Below, piece by piece: positions 1 through 7,552 of a stretch of DNA of 10,878 nucleotides. A program made the position numbers and the translations under genes. The stretch spans positions 1 through 10,878 of the forward strand of contig CANHLD010000047.1 in assembly GCA_947461325.1 (NCBI GenBank), written 5' to 3'. The notes beneath the pieces were generated by a model. That model was not told the origin of the DNA. It did no database searches and saw nothing but the letters and a program-made list of their open reading frames with translations. How positions within the stretch are numbered: position 1 is the first letter of the stretch; every line of letters starts with the position of its first letter. The stretch comes from Comamonadaceae bacterium (GTDB taxonomy: Bacteria > Pseudomonadota > Gammaproteobacteria > Burkholderiales > Burkholderiaceae_C).

Positions 1-1049
1 AACGCCGCCGTTTCCCCGGCTCCAGCGGAGACTTCAACGCGCTCATTTTGGATGTGGCGTTGGCCTGCAAAGCGATTGCACGCGCTGTGGCCATGGGTGA
101 GCTCGGCGGTATGTACGGCGACCAAGCGGCTGACGGCGGCAAGTCCATCAACGTGCAAGGCGAAGCCCAAAAGAAACTCGATGTGTTGAGCAACGATTTG
201 TTCATACGCATGAACCAATGGGCCGGTCATCTCGCGGGCATGGCCTCCGAGGAAATGGACGACCCCTACCAAATTCCCACACAGTTTCCGCGCGGCAAAT
301 ACATGCTGGTGTTCGACCCCTTAGACGGTTCGTCCAACATCGACGTGAACGTGTCGGTCGGCAGTATTTTTTCCATACTGCGCGCACCGCAAGACGTGAT
401 CGACAGCGGTCGGGATGTGACTGAAAAAGATTTTCTGCAACCCGGCCAACAGCAAGTCGCAGCCGGTTATGCCTTGTACGGACCCACCACCATGCTGGTG
501 TTGACCGTGGGCAACGGCGCCGCAGGCTTCACACTGGACCCGAATCTGGGTGAATTCATGTTGACGCATCCTAAATTGCAAGTGCCTTCTGACACGCAGG
601 AATTCGCCATCAACGCCTCCAATAGCCGGTTCTGGGAAGCGCCTATCAAGCGCTATGTGGACGAATGTTTGGCGGGCAAATCAGGCGCGCGCGGCAAAGA
701 TTTCAATATGCGCTGGATCGCTTCCATGGTCGCTGAAGCGCACCGCATTTTGATGCGCGGTGGTGTGTTCATGTACCCGCGCGACAACAAAGACCCGAGC
801 AAAGCCGGTCGCTTGCGTTTGCTCTACGAAGCCAACCCCATCGGCATGGTCATGGAGCAAGCCGGCGGACGCGCTAGTACCGGACGCGAGCCTATGTTGT
901 CGGTCCAGCCCGAAGGTTTGCACCAGCGTATCGGTTTGGTGTTCGGTTCCAAAAACGAAGTTGAGCGCATTGAGCGTTACCACAGCGAACCCGCAGAAAC
1001 AGAAAACGACAACCCCTTGTTCGCCGAGCGCAGTTTGTTTCGCGTCTGA
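1..1049 (+). CDS. fbp: Fructose-1,6-bisphosphatase class I, 5'-truncated
   Basis: Hydrolyses fructose-1,6-bisphosphate to fructose-6-phosphate and phosphate, in ribulose bisphosphate regeneration and gluconeogenesis; cytosolic. The reading frame is open from base 3 to the TGA at 1047-1049 and begins RRRFPGSSGDFNAL, so the true start lies left of the window. The TTG at 48 is an internal leucine, not the start. About 348 residues are visible, so probably only some 10-30 are missing. Family marks are the substrate/metal motif DPLDGSSNIDVN (from about 315), the preceding acidic ASEEMDDP stretch, SNSRFW, and the C-terminal LRLLYEANP...EQAGG region. No key motif is missing. It leads directly into phosphoribulokinase (32-nt gap), so I infer a Calvin-cycle (CbbF-like) copy rather than a purely gluconeogenic one. 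Family assignment is very secure; the cbb role rests on context. Confidence 0.95.
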   Translation, partial: RRRFPGSSGDFNALILDVALACKAIARAVAMGELGGMYGDQAADGGKSINVQGEAQKKLDVLSNDLFIRMNQWAGHLAGMASEEMDDPYQIPTQFPRGKYMLVFDPLDGSSNIDVNVSVGSIFSILRAPQDVIDSGRDVTEKDFLQPGQQQVAAGYALYGPTTMLVLTVGNGAAGFTLDPNLGEFMLTHPKLQVPSDTQEFAINASNSRFWEAPIKRYVDECLAGKSGARGKDFNMRWIASMVAEAHRILMRGGVFMYPRDNKDPSKAGRLRLLYEANPIGMVMEQAGGRASTGREPMLSVQPEGLHQRIGLVFGSKNEVERIERYHSEPAETENDNPLFAERSLFRV

Positions 1050-1081
1050 AATTTCTTTAAAGCACCAAAGGTCAGCCAGCC

Positions 1082-1954
1082 ATGTCAGTCAAACACCCCA
1101 TCATCGCCATCACCGGCTCATCAGGTGCAGGCACCACGTCGGTTACACGTACCTTTGAAAACATTTTCCGCAGAGAAAAAGTCACGGCTGCCATCATCGA
1201 AGGCGACAGCTTTCACCGCTACGACCGTTTGGAAATGCGCAAAAGAGCGGCCGAAGCCGAAAAGCAAGGCGATAAAAATTTCAGCCATTTCGGCCCGACC
1301 ACCAATTTGTTTTCGGAACTTGAAACCTTGTTCCGCACTTATGGCGAAACCGGCAGCGGCAAGCGCCGCAAGTATTTGCATGACCATGAAGAGGCTGCGC
1401 CCTACAAACAAGAACCCGGCACATTCACGCCTTGGGAAGATGTGCCCAGCGGCACAGACTTGCTGTTTTACGAAGGCTTGCACGGCGGGGTGGTCACACC
1501 TGAAGCCAATATCGCCAAACACCCAGACTTATTGATTGGTGTGGTGCCCGTCATCAACCTCGAGTGGATTCAAAAACTCTGGCGTGACAAATCCAAACGC
1601 GGCTATTCCACCGAGGCCGTCACCGACACCATCTTGCGCCGCATGCCCGATTATGTGAATTACATCTGCCCGCAATTCGCGCACACCCATGTCAACTTCC
1701 AACGCGTGCCCTGTGTGGACACCTCCAACCCGTTCATTGCACGCGAAATTCCGGCGCCGGATGAAAGCATGGTGGTCATTCGATTTGCCAATCCCAAAGG
1801 CATCGACTTTCCCTATTTGCTCAACATGATCCCTGACTCGTTCATGTCGCGCGCCAACACCGTGGTGGTGCCCGGCGGCAAGATGGAACTGGCCATGCAA
1901 CTGATCTTCACGCCTTTTGTGTGGCGCATGATGGAACGCAAGAAAAAGGCCTGA
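1082..1954 (+). CDS. prkB: Phosphoribulokinase (class I, bacterial)
   Basis: Phosphorylates ribulose-5-phosphate with ATP to give ribulose-1,5-bisphosphate, the RuBisCO substrate; a Calvin-cycle signature enzyme (also named CbbP). At 290 residues it has the usual bacterial length. It shows the P-loop GSSGAGTTS at residues 12-20, then GDSFHRYDR with D42, H45 and R49, followed by H100, E131 in FYEGLHGG, K165, R168, D169 and R173. These fall at the same numbers I recall as functional in the Rhodobacter sphaeroides enzyme. R186 and R187 are also present, which in that family go with NADH activation and AMP inhibition, so allosteric control is a reasonable inference. The ATG at 1082 has only a weak purine stretch (AAAGG) upstream. 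A 32-nt gap to the bisphosphatase gene and 40 nt to aldolase support one transcript. Confidence 0.97.
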   Translation: MSVKHPIIAITGSSGAGTTSVTRTFENIFRREKVTAAIIEGDSFHRYDRLEMRKRAAEAEKQGDKNFSHFGPTTNLFSELETLFRTYGETGSGKRRKYLHDHEEAAPYKQEPGTFTPWEDVPSGTDLLFYEGLHGGVVTPEANIAKHPDLLIGVVPVINLEWIQKLWRDKSKRGYSTEAVTDTILRRMPDYVNYICPQFAHTHVNFQRVPCVDTSNPFIAREIPAPDESMVVIRFANPKGIDFPYLLNMIPDSFMSRANTVVVPGGKMELAMQLIFTPFVWRMMERKKKA

Positions 1955-1980
1955 GGCCGTTCTTTTTTATTTATTTTTTT
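1943..1980 (+). terminator. Possible weak terminator or attenuator between phosphoribulokinase and aldolase
   Basis: A small hairpin GGCC-TGA-GGCC (1948-1951 with 1955-1958) places the phosphoribulokinase stop codon in its loop. It can extend imperfectly through flanking A and T residues. It is followed by a T-rich run (1962-1980) interrupted by only a few A residues. The stem is short for an intrinsic terminator, so partial read-through into aldolase would be expected. It could also be chance T-richness around a ribosome binding site (GGAG at about 1983). Confidence 0.3.
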
Positions 1981-1994
1981 ACTGGAGATTTTTC

Positions 1995-3032
1995 ATGGCT
2001 CTCGTCTCATTGCGCCAGGTACTGGACCACGCTGCCGAACACGGATACGGCGTACCCGCTTTCAACGTTAACAATTTAGAGCAAGTGCAAGCCATCATGG
2101 AGGCTGCGCAAGAAACCCACAGCCCGGTGATTCTGCAAGCCTCAGCCGGTGCGCGTAAATACGCCGGTGAAGCGTATTTGCGCCACTTGGTGCTGGCCGC
2201 TATCGAAACACACCCTGACATTCCCGTCGTGATGCACCAAGACCATGGCGTGTCGCCTGCTGTTTGCCAACAATCGATTCGCTCGGGCTTCTCCAGCGTG
2301 ATGATGGACGGCTCCTTGATGCAAGACGGCAAGACACCCGCCAGTTACGACTACAACGTCGATGTCACCCGCCGCGTCTGCGAAATGGCGCATTCGGTCG
2401 GCGTGTCGGTCGAAGGTGAACTCGGTTGTTTGGGCTCATTGGAAACCGGTGAAGCCGGTGAAGAAGACGGTATCGGCGCGGTCGGCAAACTCACGCACGA
2501 CATGTTGTTGACCGACCCGGTGCAGGCCAAAGATTTTGTCGAGCGCACCGGTGTGGACGCCTTGGCCATTGCCATCGGTACCAGCCACGGCGCCTACAAA
2601 TTCACCCGCAAGCCCACGGGCGACATTCTGGCCATGGATCAGATCGTGGCGATACACAAAAGCATTCCCAACACCCATTTGGTGATGCACGGTTCTTCCA
2701 GCGTGCCTCAAGAGTGGTTGGCCATCATCCGTGAATTTGGTGGCGACATCAAAGAAACCTACGGCGTGCCGGTGGAAGAAATCCAGCGCGGCATTCGCTC
2801 CGGTGTGCGCAAAGTCAACATTGATACCGATATCCGCTTGGCGATGACTGGCGCCATGCGCCAAGCGTTCGCACAAGACCGCAGCGAGTTCGATCCGCGC
2901 AAAGCTTTGATCGCTGCACGCAAAGCCGCACGCGCCATTTGCAAAGCACGCTTTGAAGCATTTGGCTGTGCCGGTCACGCGCAAGCCATCAAGCCAGTCA
3001 ATTTGGATGCCATGGCCAGCCGCTACAACTGA
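1995..3032 (+). CDS. fba: Fructose-bisphosphate aldolase class II, Calvin-cycle type
   Basis: Zinc-dependent aldolase that condenses dihydroxyacetone phosphate with glyceraldehyde-3-phosphate to fructose-1,6-bisphosphate. Calvin-cycle copies, named cbbA, also make sedoheptulose-1,7-bisphosphate. The 345-residue product has YGVPAFNVNN near the N terminus, the catalytic/zinc pair D83-H84 in VMHQDHG, the acidic EGELG segment around 140-144, zinc histidines in TSHGAYK (H198) and VMHGSSS (H232), and the phosphate-binding KVNIDTD at about 273-279. All expected ligands are visible. The ATG at 1995 follows a GGAG ribosome binding site at good distance. Downstream of prkB it supplies the substrate of the bisphosphatase at the left edge. 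Whether another aldolase serves glycolysis elsewhere cannot be seen. Confidence 0.96.
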   Translation: MALVSLRQVLDHAAEHGYGVPAFNVNNLEQVQAIMEAAQETHSPVILQASAGARKYAGEAYLRHLVLAAIETHPDIPVVMHQDHGVSPAVCQQSIRSGFSSVMMDGSLMQDGKTPASYDYNVDVTRRVCEMAHSVGVSVEGELGCLGSLETGEAGEEDGIGAVGKLTHDMLLTDPVQAKDFVERTGVDALAIAIGTSHGAYKFTRKPTGDILAMDQIVAIHKSIPNTHLVMHGSSSVPQEWLAIIREFGGDIKETYGVPVEEIQRGIRSGVRKVNIDTDIRLAMTGAMRQAFAQDRSEFDPRKALIAARKAARAICKARFEAFGCAGHAQAIKPVNLDAMASRYN

Positions 3033-3070
3033 CGCCATTTTTTTCTGCAACCGCAACACCACCTACGCTT

Positions 3071-4366
3071 ATGCTGAATCAAACAACCAGACCATTGACC
3101 GCATTTCCTGACCATGGCGATATCTCTCAATGCGACCCGCAGTTGTGGTCGGCGGTGTTGCAAGAGGCGCACCGTCAAGAGCAACACATTGAATTGATAG
3201 CGTCTGAAAACTACACCAGCCCGGCCGTCATGAGAGTACAGGGCTCGGTCTTGACCAACAAATATGCTGAAGGTTATCCGGGCAAGCGTTATTACGGTGG
3301 ATGTGAGTTTGTCGACATCGTTGAACAACTGTGTATTGATCGGCTCAAAGAGCTTTACGGCGCGAATTTCGTCAATGTGCAAGCCAATTCCGGTTCGCAA
3401 GCCAACCAAGCCGTGTTCTTGGCCTTGCTGCAACCCGGCGATACCATCATGGGCATGAGCTTGGCCGAAGGCGGCCATTTGACGCATGGCATGCACTTGA
3501 ACATGAGTGGCAAATGGTTCAACGTGGTCAGCTATGGCTTGAACGCCGCAGAGGAAATCGATTACGACGCCATGGAGCGCATGGCGCACACCCACAAGCC
3601 CAAACTCATCATTGCGGGTGCGTCTGCCTATGCACTCAAAATCGACTGGCAAAGGTTTGCGCAAGTGGCCAAAAGTATTGGCGCCTACCTGATGGTCGAC
3701 ATGGCGCATTACTCCGGTTTGATCGCTGGCGGCGCCTATCCCAACCCCGTGCCTTATGCAGATGTGGTGACATCCACCACCCATAAAAGTTTGCGTGGCC
3801 CTCGTGGCGGCATCATCTTGACGAACAGCGAAGAGATGTCGAAAAAAATCAACAGCGCCGTGTTTCCTGGTATGCAAGGCGGTCCTTTGATGCATGTCAT
3901 CGCTGGCAAAGCCACCGCATTTCATGAGGCACTGCAACCCGCGTTCAAAAGCTACCAACAACAGGTGTTGTTAAACGCAGATACCTTGGCCAACACCTTG
4001 GTCGAGCGTGGTTTTCGCATCGTCAGCGGACGCACCGAAAGCCATGTCATGTTGGTGGATTTGCGGGCCAAGGGCATCACCGGCAAAGCTGCTGAACTGG
4101 CATTGGGTCAGGCGCACATCACCTGCAACAAAAACGGCATTCCCAACGACCCGGAAAAACCGATGGTGACCAGTGGCATCCGCTTAGGCACACCAGCCAT
4201 GACCACGCGCGGTTTTGCGCAAGAACAAGCGCGCATGACAGCGCATTTGATTGCTGACGTGCTCGAGGCGCCTGAGGACACAGCGCACGTGGCCAAGGTG
4301 CGAGCCAAGGTGGCTGAATTGGTCGAGCCATTTCCCGTCTACGGCGAAACGGTGTTGCATCCTTAA
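3071..4366 (+). CDS. glyA: Serine hydroxymethyltransferase
   Basis: PLP enzyme interconverting glycine plus 5,10-methylenetetrahydrofolate with serine plus tetrahydrofolate; cytosolic. Motifs in order are HIELIASENYTSP (39-51), TNKYAEGYPGKRYYGG (62-77), SGSQANQAVF (108-117), AEGGHLTHG (132-140), DMAH (210-213), and STTHKSLRGPRGG with the PLP-binding lysine at 239. The 431-residue length exceeds the roughly 415 typical for bacteria. The excess is mostly a 15-20 residue N-terminal lead before the conserved DPQLW block. No convincing Shine-Dalgarno sequence precedes the ATG at 3071; a TTG at 3095 is the only nearby in-frame alternative I found. Its position between Calvin-cycle genes and aminotransferase/hydroxypyruvate reductase suggests it makes serine from glycine for that pathway, perhaps as a second copy beside a housekeeping glyA (inference). 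Confidence 0.96.
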   Translation: MLNQTTRPLTAFPDHGDISQCDPQLWSAVLQEAHRQEQHIELIASENYTSPAVMRVQGSVLTNKYAEGYPGKRYYGGCEFVDIVEQLCIDRLKELYGANFVNVQANSGSQANQAVFLALLQPGDTIMGMSLAEGGHLTHGMHLNMSGKWFNVVSYGLNAAEEIDYDAMERMAHTHKPKLIIAGASAYALKIDWQRFAQVAKSIGAYLMVDMAHYSGLIAGGAYPNPVPYADVVTSTTHKSLRGPRGGIILTNSEEMSKKINSAVFPGMQGGPLMHVIAGKATAFHEALQPAFKSYQQQVLLNADTLANTLVERGFRIVSGRTESHVMLVDLRAKGITGKAAELALGQAHITCNKNGIPNDPEKPMVTSGIRLGTPAMTTRGFAQEQARMTAHLIADVLEAPEDTAHVAKVRAKVAELVEPFPVYGETVLHP

Positions 4367-4415
4367 AGTTTTTTGTCAGAAGTTCAATTTGTTTCAACAA
4401 TTCAAGGGAGTTCAA

Positions 4416-5669
4416 ATGGCTGGTCGTAATTTTTTGTTTGTCCCTGGTCCCACCAACGTGCCAGAGCGCATCCAACGCGCCATGATGGTTTCTATGGAGG
4501 ACCACCGTTCACCCAATTTCCCACACTTGACCCACACCATCATGGCGGGGCTCAAAGACATCTTCCGCTCTAAACAAGGCACGCCGTTTATCTTCCCTTC
4601 GTCTGGCACCGGTTGTTGGGAAGCCGCACTGACCAACACACTGTCGCCCGGCGATAAAGTGTTGGCTGCACGCTTTGGCCAATTCAGCCATTTGTGGATT
4701 GACATGTGCCAGCGTCTGGGGCTGGACGTGCATATCGTCGAATGTGAATGGGGCACCGGCGTACCCTTGCAACAGTTTGCAGACATTCTGAAGAACGACA
4801 CACAGCACAGCTTCAAAGCGGTGCTGGCTTGCCACAACGAAACCGCCACAGGTGTGACCTCGGACATCGCCGGTGTACGTGAGGCATTGGACGATGCTTC
4901 GCATCCTGCGCTTTTGTTTGTCGATTGCGTGTCATCCTTGGGCTGTATCGATTTCAGGTTTGATGAGTGGGGTGTTGACATGGCGGTCAGTGGCTCGCAA
5001 AAAGGCCTGATGCTGCCCGCCGGACTCGGCATTTTGTGTGTCAGTCCCAAGGCGCTCGCCATGCACAAAACGGCCACACTCAGACGTGCGTATTTCGATT
5101 TGCAAGACATGTTGCAGAGCAATGCCATGGGCTACTTTCCCTACACACCTGCTTTGCCATTGATGTATGGTTTGATCGAGTCGATGAAGATGCTGAGCGA
5201 AGAAGGCTTGGACAATGTGTTTGCGCGCCATCACTATTTGGCAGAAGGTGTGCGTGCAGCGGTGACGCAAGGTTGGCAACTCAGGCTGTGTGCAGCCGAG
5301 GCCAAGTGGCATTCGGACACTGTTACCGCAGTGATGCTGCCTGAAGGCATTGCAGGCGCAGAAGTGATTGCGCGTGCCTATCACCGTTACAACCTGTCAT
5401 TGGGTGGCGGTTTGTCCAAGGTTGCGGGCAAACTGTTTCGCATTGGCCACTTGGGCGACATGAACGAAGTGCATTTGATGGCCGCCATCAGCGGCGCTGA
5501 GATGGCCATGCTTGATTGCGGTGTGAAAGTGCAGCCCGGCAGCGGCGCTGCTGCAGCCGGCAATTACTGGCGGCAGCACGCCGCGCCCTCTGGCTTGGGT
5601 GCCCCTGTGATCAACAAGGAAGAGCATGCAAAACATCGTATTTCTGGACAGGCAATCGTTAAGGGCTGA
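4416..5669 (+). CDS. sgaA: Serine-glyoxylate aminotransferase
   Basis: PLP-dependent fold-type I (class V) aminotransferase moving the amino group of serine to glyoxylate, giving hydroxypyruvate and glycine. It operates in photorespiratory C2 salvage and the methylotrophic serine cycle. The 417-residue product opens with NFLFVPGPTNVPERI, typical of the AGXT/SgaA family. It has SSGTGCWEAAL (62-72) for cofactor phosphate binding, FVDCVSSLG with the cofactor aspartate at 170, and SGSQKGLMLPAGLG with the likely Schiff-base lysine at 196. I chose the ATG at 4416 because AAGGGAG lies 5 nt before it and the family motif starts at residue 5; the frame is open further upstream but overlaps glyA and looks non-coding there. 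Alanine- or pyruvate-specific relatives are similar, but the neighbours on both sides favour serine-glyoxylate. Confidence 0.93.
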   Translation: MAGRNFLFVPGPTNVPERIQRAMMVSMEDHRSPNFPHLTHTIMAGLKDIFRSKQGTPFIFPSSGTGCWEAALTNTLSPGDKVLAARFGQFSHLWIDMCQRLGLDVHIVECEWGTGVPLQQFADILKNDTQHSFKAVLACHNETATGVTSDIAGVREALDDASHPALLFVDCVSSLGCIDFRFDEWGVDMAVSGSQKGLMLPAGLGILCVSPKALAMHKTATLRRAYFDLQDMLQSNAMGYFPYTPALPLMYGLIESMKMLSEEGLDNVFARHHYLAEGVRAAVTQGWQLRLCAAEAKWHSDTVTAVMLPEGIAGAEVIARAYHRYNLSLGGGLSKVAGKLFRIGHLGDMNEVHLMAAISGAEMAMLDCGVKVQPGSGAAAAGNYWRQHAAPSGLGAPVINKEEHAKHRISGQAIVKG

Positions 5670-6573
5670 GCTGCGCGCGCCTGCGTTTGCACATGACTGG
5701 CAAGAGCATGTGCAAACGCGGCCCGATCAAGTGGTCGAGCGTTTGCAGCATGCGACCGTTGCCATCAGCAACAAAGTGCCCATCAGACGCGACACACTGG
5801 AGCAGTTACCCGATTTGAAAATGATCGCTATGGCAGCTACCGGCTATGACGTGATCGACATAGAAGCCTGCCGCGAACGCGGCGTGGCCGTAGCTAACAT
5901 TCGCAACTATGCGGTGCACACCGTGCCCGAACATGCGTTTGCGTTGATATTTGCATTGCGTCGCAACCTCATTGCCTACCGCGATGACGTTCTTAACGGG
6001 CGCTGGCAAAAGGCAGAGCAATTCTGTTTCTTTGACCATCCCATACAAGATTTGCACGGCAGCACGCTGGGCATTTTTGGTGAAGGTGTGTTGGGCCAAG
6101 CCACGGCCAAGATTGCGCGCGCTCTGGGCATGAAAGTCTTGTTTGCCGACCATGCGCCACCCAAGGCGGCGGGCGTGGAATTTGTGTCGCCTGAGCAAGT
6201 GTTTGCCGAATCCGACATCATCAGTTTGCACTGTCCGCTCACGCCCGAGTCACGCCATTTCATAGGCATGGCACAGTTGCAACAAATGAAGCGCAGCGCC
6301 TTGCTGATCAACACCTCGCGCGGCGGTTTGGTGGATGAGCAAGCATTGAAAACAGCGCTTGAAACCGGCGTGATTGCTGGCGCAGGGTTTGATGTGTTGA
6401 CGCAAGAACCACCTAAAAATGGCAACCCTTTGCTCGAGATCAGAACGCCCAATTTCATTCTCACGCCACATGTGGCATGGGCTTCAACGCAGGCGATGCA
6501 GTTTTTGGCGAACCAGTTGATAGACAACATTGAAGCCTTTGTCGCGGGCAAACCGCAACACTTGGTGACTTGA
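5626..6573 (+). CDS. hprA: Hydroxypyruvate reductase / glycerate dehydrogenase (D-2-hydroxyacid dehydrogenase)
   Basis: Reduces hydroxypyruvate to D-glycerate, taking the product of the preceding aminotransferase. The 315-residue protein is a D-isomer-specific 2-hydroxyacid dehydrogenase. The split substrate domain includes MAATGYDVID (69-78) and NYAVHTVPEHAFAL. The Rossmann loop is GEGVLG (152-157), with an acidic residue (D175) at the end of the next strand, which favours NADH over NADPH. The catalytic Arg (NTSRGG, R232), Glu (TQEPP, E261) and His (TPHVAWAS, H282) are intact. The start codon lies inside the end of the aminotransferase gene, giving a 44-nt overlap in a different frame, with AAGGAAG a few bases upstream; translational coupling is likely. 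By family alone it could be a formate or lactate dehydrogenase relative; context decides for hydroxypyruvate. Confidence 0.92.
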   Translation: MQNIVFLDRQSLRAELRAPAFAHDWQEHVQTRPDQVVERLQHATVAISNKVPIRRDTLEQLPDLKMIAMAATGYDVIDIEACRERGVAVANIRNYAVHTVPEHAFALIFALRRNLIAYRDDVLNGRWQKAEQFCFFDHPIQDLHGSTLGIFGEGVLGQATAKIARALGMKVLFADHAPPKAAGVEFVSPEQVFAESDIISLHCPLTPESRHFIGMAQLQQMKRSALLINTSRGGLVDEQALKTALETGVIAGAGFDVLTQEPPKNGNPLLEIRTPNFILTPHVAWASTQAMQFLANQLIDNIEAFVAGKPQHLVT

Positions 6574-6622
6574 GGCCGGGACTGCTTGACGCGTCTTAGT
6601 TGCGCATGCGCTGAGTTAACAG

Positions 6623-6641
6623 CTGACACCGTTTATGTCAG
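6623..6641. terminator. Inverted repeat between convergent hprA and rsmI
   Basis: CTGACA (6623-6628) and TGTCAG (6636-6641) form a 6-bp stem with a 7-nt loop in the short gap between the convergent genes, and overlap the rsmI stop codon. A run of eight T residues follows on the plus strand from about 6659, too far to be a classical U-tract. It may assist termination from either side; the support is weak. A perfect palindrome GCGCATGCGC lies just before it at about 6602-6611. Confidence 0.25.
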
Positions 6642-7552
6642 TCGTTATCGGCGCTGGGTTTTTTTTGCAACGCCAAGGCATACAAGGCATTGCGCGGCGC
6701 ACCGCTGATGTCTGCGGCCAGTTTCACCGCTGTTTTCACCGGCAATTCGGCCAGCAACATATCCAACACGCGTTCAGCATCGGCCATGCGGTCTGTGTGT
6801 TGCGCCAAAGCATGCAACACAAGAGCAAATTCGCCCTTGCTGCGTTGTGCGGACGCATTCAACCATGCGGTCAAGCTGTTGGCAGGCAGGGTGGCAATTT
6901 CCTCAAACTGCTTGGTCAATTCGCGACCGACGGTCAGGCTTCGGTCACCCAGCACTTGCAAATCTTTGGCCACAGCTTCGATGCGGTGTGGTGCTTCTAA
7001 AAACACCTGCGCCCGCGCTTCTGTCGCCATGGTTTGAACTCGATGCTGACGCTCGGTGGCTTTGCTGGGCAAAAAACCGATGAACACAAAACCGTCCTCA
7101 CCTGTGCAACCGCTCACGCTCATCAAGGTTGTGATGCTGCTCGCACCCGGTAGCGGCATGACACGCAAACCCGCTTGCTGCACCACGGCCACCAGTCGCG
7201 CACCCGGATCGCTGATGCCGGGTGTACCTGCATCACTTAAATAAACCACCCGCAAGCCTTGTTGCAAACGCACAATCACCTCGGCAGCCGCGCTGGCTTC
7301 GTTGTGCTGATGCACAGCCAGCCAACTGCCGCCGGGTTTTTCCACACCGTATTGGCGCAACAAAGACTGGCTGTGTCGCGTGTCTTCACAGGCCAGCACA
7401 TCAGCAAGTTGAAGCAGATGCAATCCGCGCAGACTGATATCGGCCAAATTGCCAATAGGCGTGGCCAACACATACAAACAACCGCCGGGATGCGCTTGAC
7501 CTTCACAGGCCAAGTTCGCAGCAGACAGGGCGGTATCAAAACGGGAAATCAA
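6638..7552 (-). CDS. rsmI: 16S rRNA (cytidine-1402-2'-O)-methyltransferase RsmI
   Basis: SAM-dependent methyltransferase that 2'-O-methylates C1402 in the decoding centre of 16S rRNA (YraL in E. coli). The product is about 304 residues. It has the tetrapyrrole-methylase-fold core: YVLATPIGNLADISLR, CEDTRHSQSLL, SDAGTPGISDPGARLV, PLPGASSITTLMSVSG and FLEAPHRI, all hallmarks of the family. The start is a TTG at 7552-7550. The conserved core begins only about 27 residues in, so a shorter N terminus is possible, but I see no in-frame ATG there. It faces yraN head to head with essentially no intergenic DNA, so its promoter must lie within the yraN coding region. The C-terminal end is rich in lysine codons, seen as a T run on the plus strand. 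Confidence 0.95.
   Translation of the reverse strand: MISRFDTALSAANLACEGQAHPGGCLYVLATPIGNLADISLRGLHLLQLADVLACEDTRHSQSLLRQYGVEKPGGSWLAVHQHNEASAAAEVIVRLQQGLRVVYLSDAGTPGISDPGARLVAVVQQAGLRVMPLPGASSITTLMSVSGCTGEDGFVFIGFLPSKATERQHRVQTMATEARAQVFLEAPHRIEAVAKDLQVLGDRSLTVGRELTKQFEEIATLPANSLTAWLNASAQRSKGEFALVLHALAQHTDRMADAERVLDMLLAELPVKTAVKLAADISGAPRNALYALALQKKPSADND

Noticed and set aside
48..50. TTG as the start of the fructose bisphosphatase
   Set aside because: The frame continues to the window edge with family-like residues (FPGSSGDFNALIL), so the gene is truncated rather than starting here.
2436..3062. 208-codon minus-strand open frame opposite the aldolase gene
   Set aside because: Opposite strand of conserved aldolase motifs, with no recognisable domain or ribosome binding site; a codon-bias shadow.
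3023..3961. Long open frame (312 codons) on the minus strand opposite glyA
   Set aside because: It is antisense to a clearly conserved SHMT. Its translation is His/Gly/Val-rich shadow sequence with no family motif.
4251..4415. Upstream in-frame extension of the aminotransferase
   Set aside because: It overlaps the end of glyA in another frame and the translated residues have no family resemblance. The ATG at 4416 has a strong AAGGGAG site.
3071..6573. A complete methylotrophic serine cycle
   Set aside because: Only SHMT, aminotransferase and hydroxypyruvate reductase are present. Glycerate kinase, PEP carboxylase, malate thiokinase and malyl-CoA lyase are not in the window, and the cbb neighbours favour photorespiratory salvage.
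6574..6637. tRNA or small RNA gene between hprA and rsmI
   Set aside because: The gap is 64 nt with two palindromes but no cloverleaf, promoter or clear terminator.
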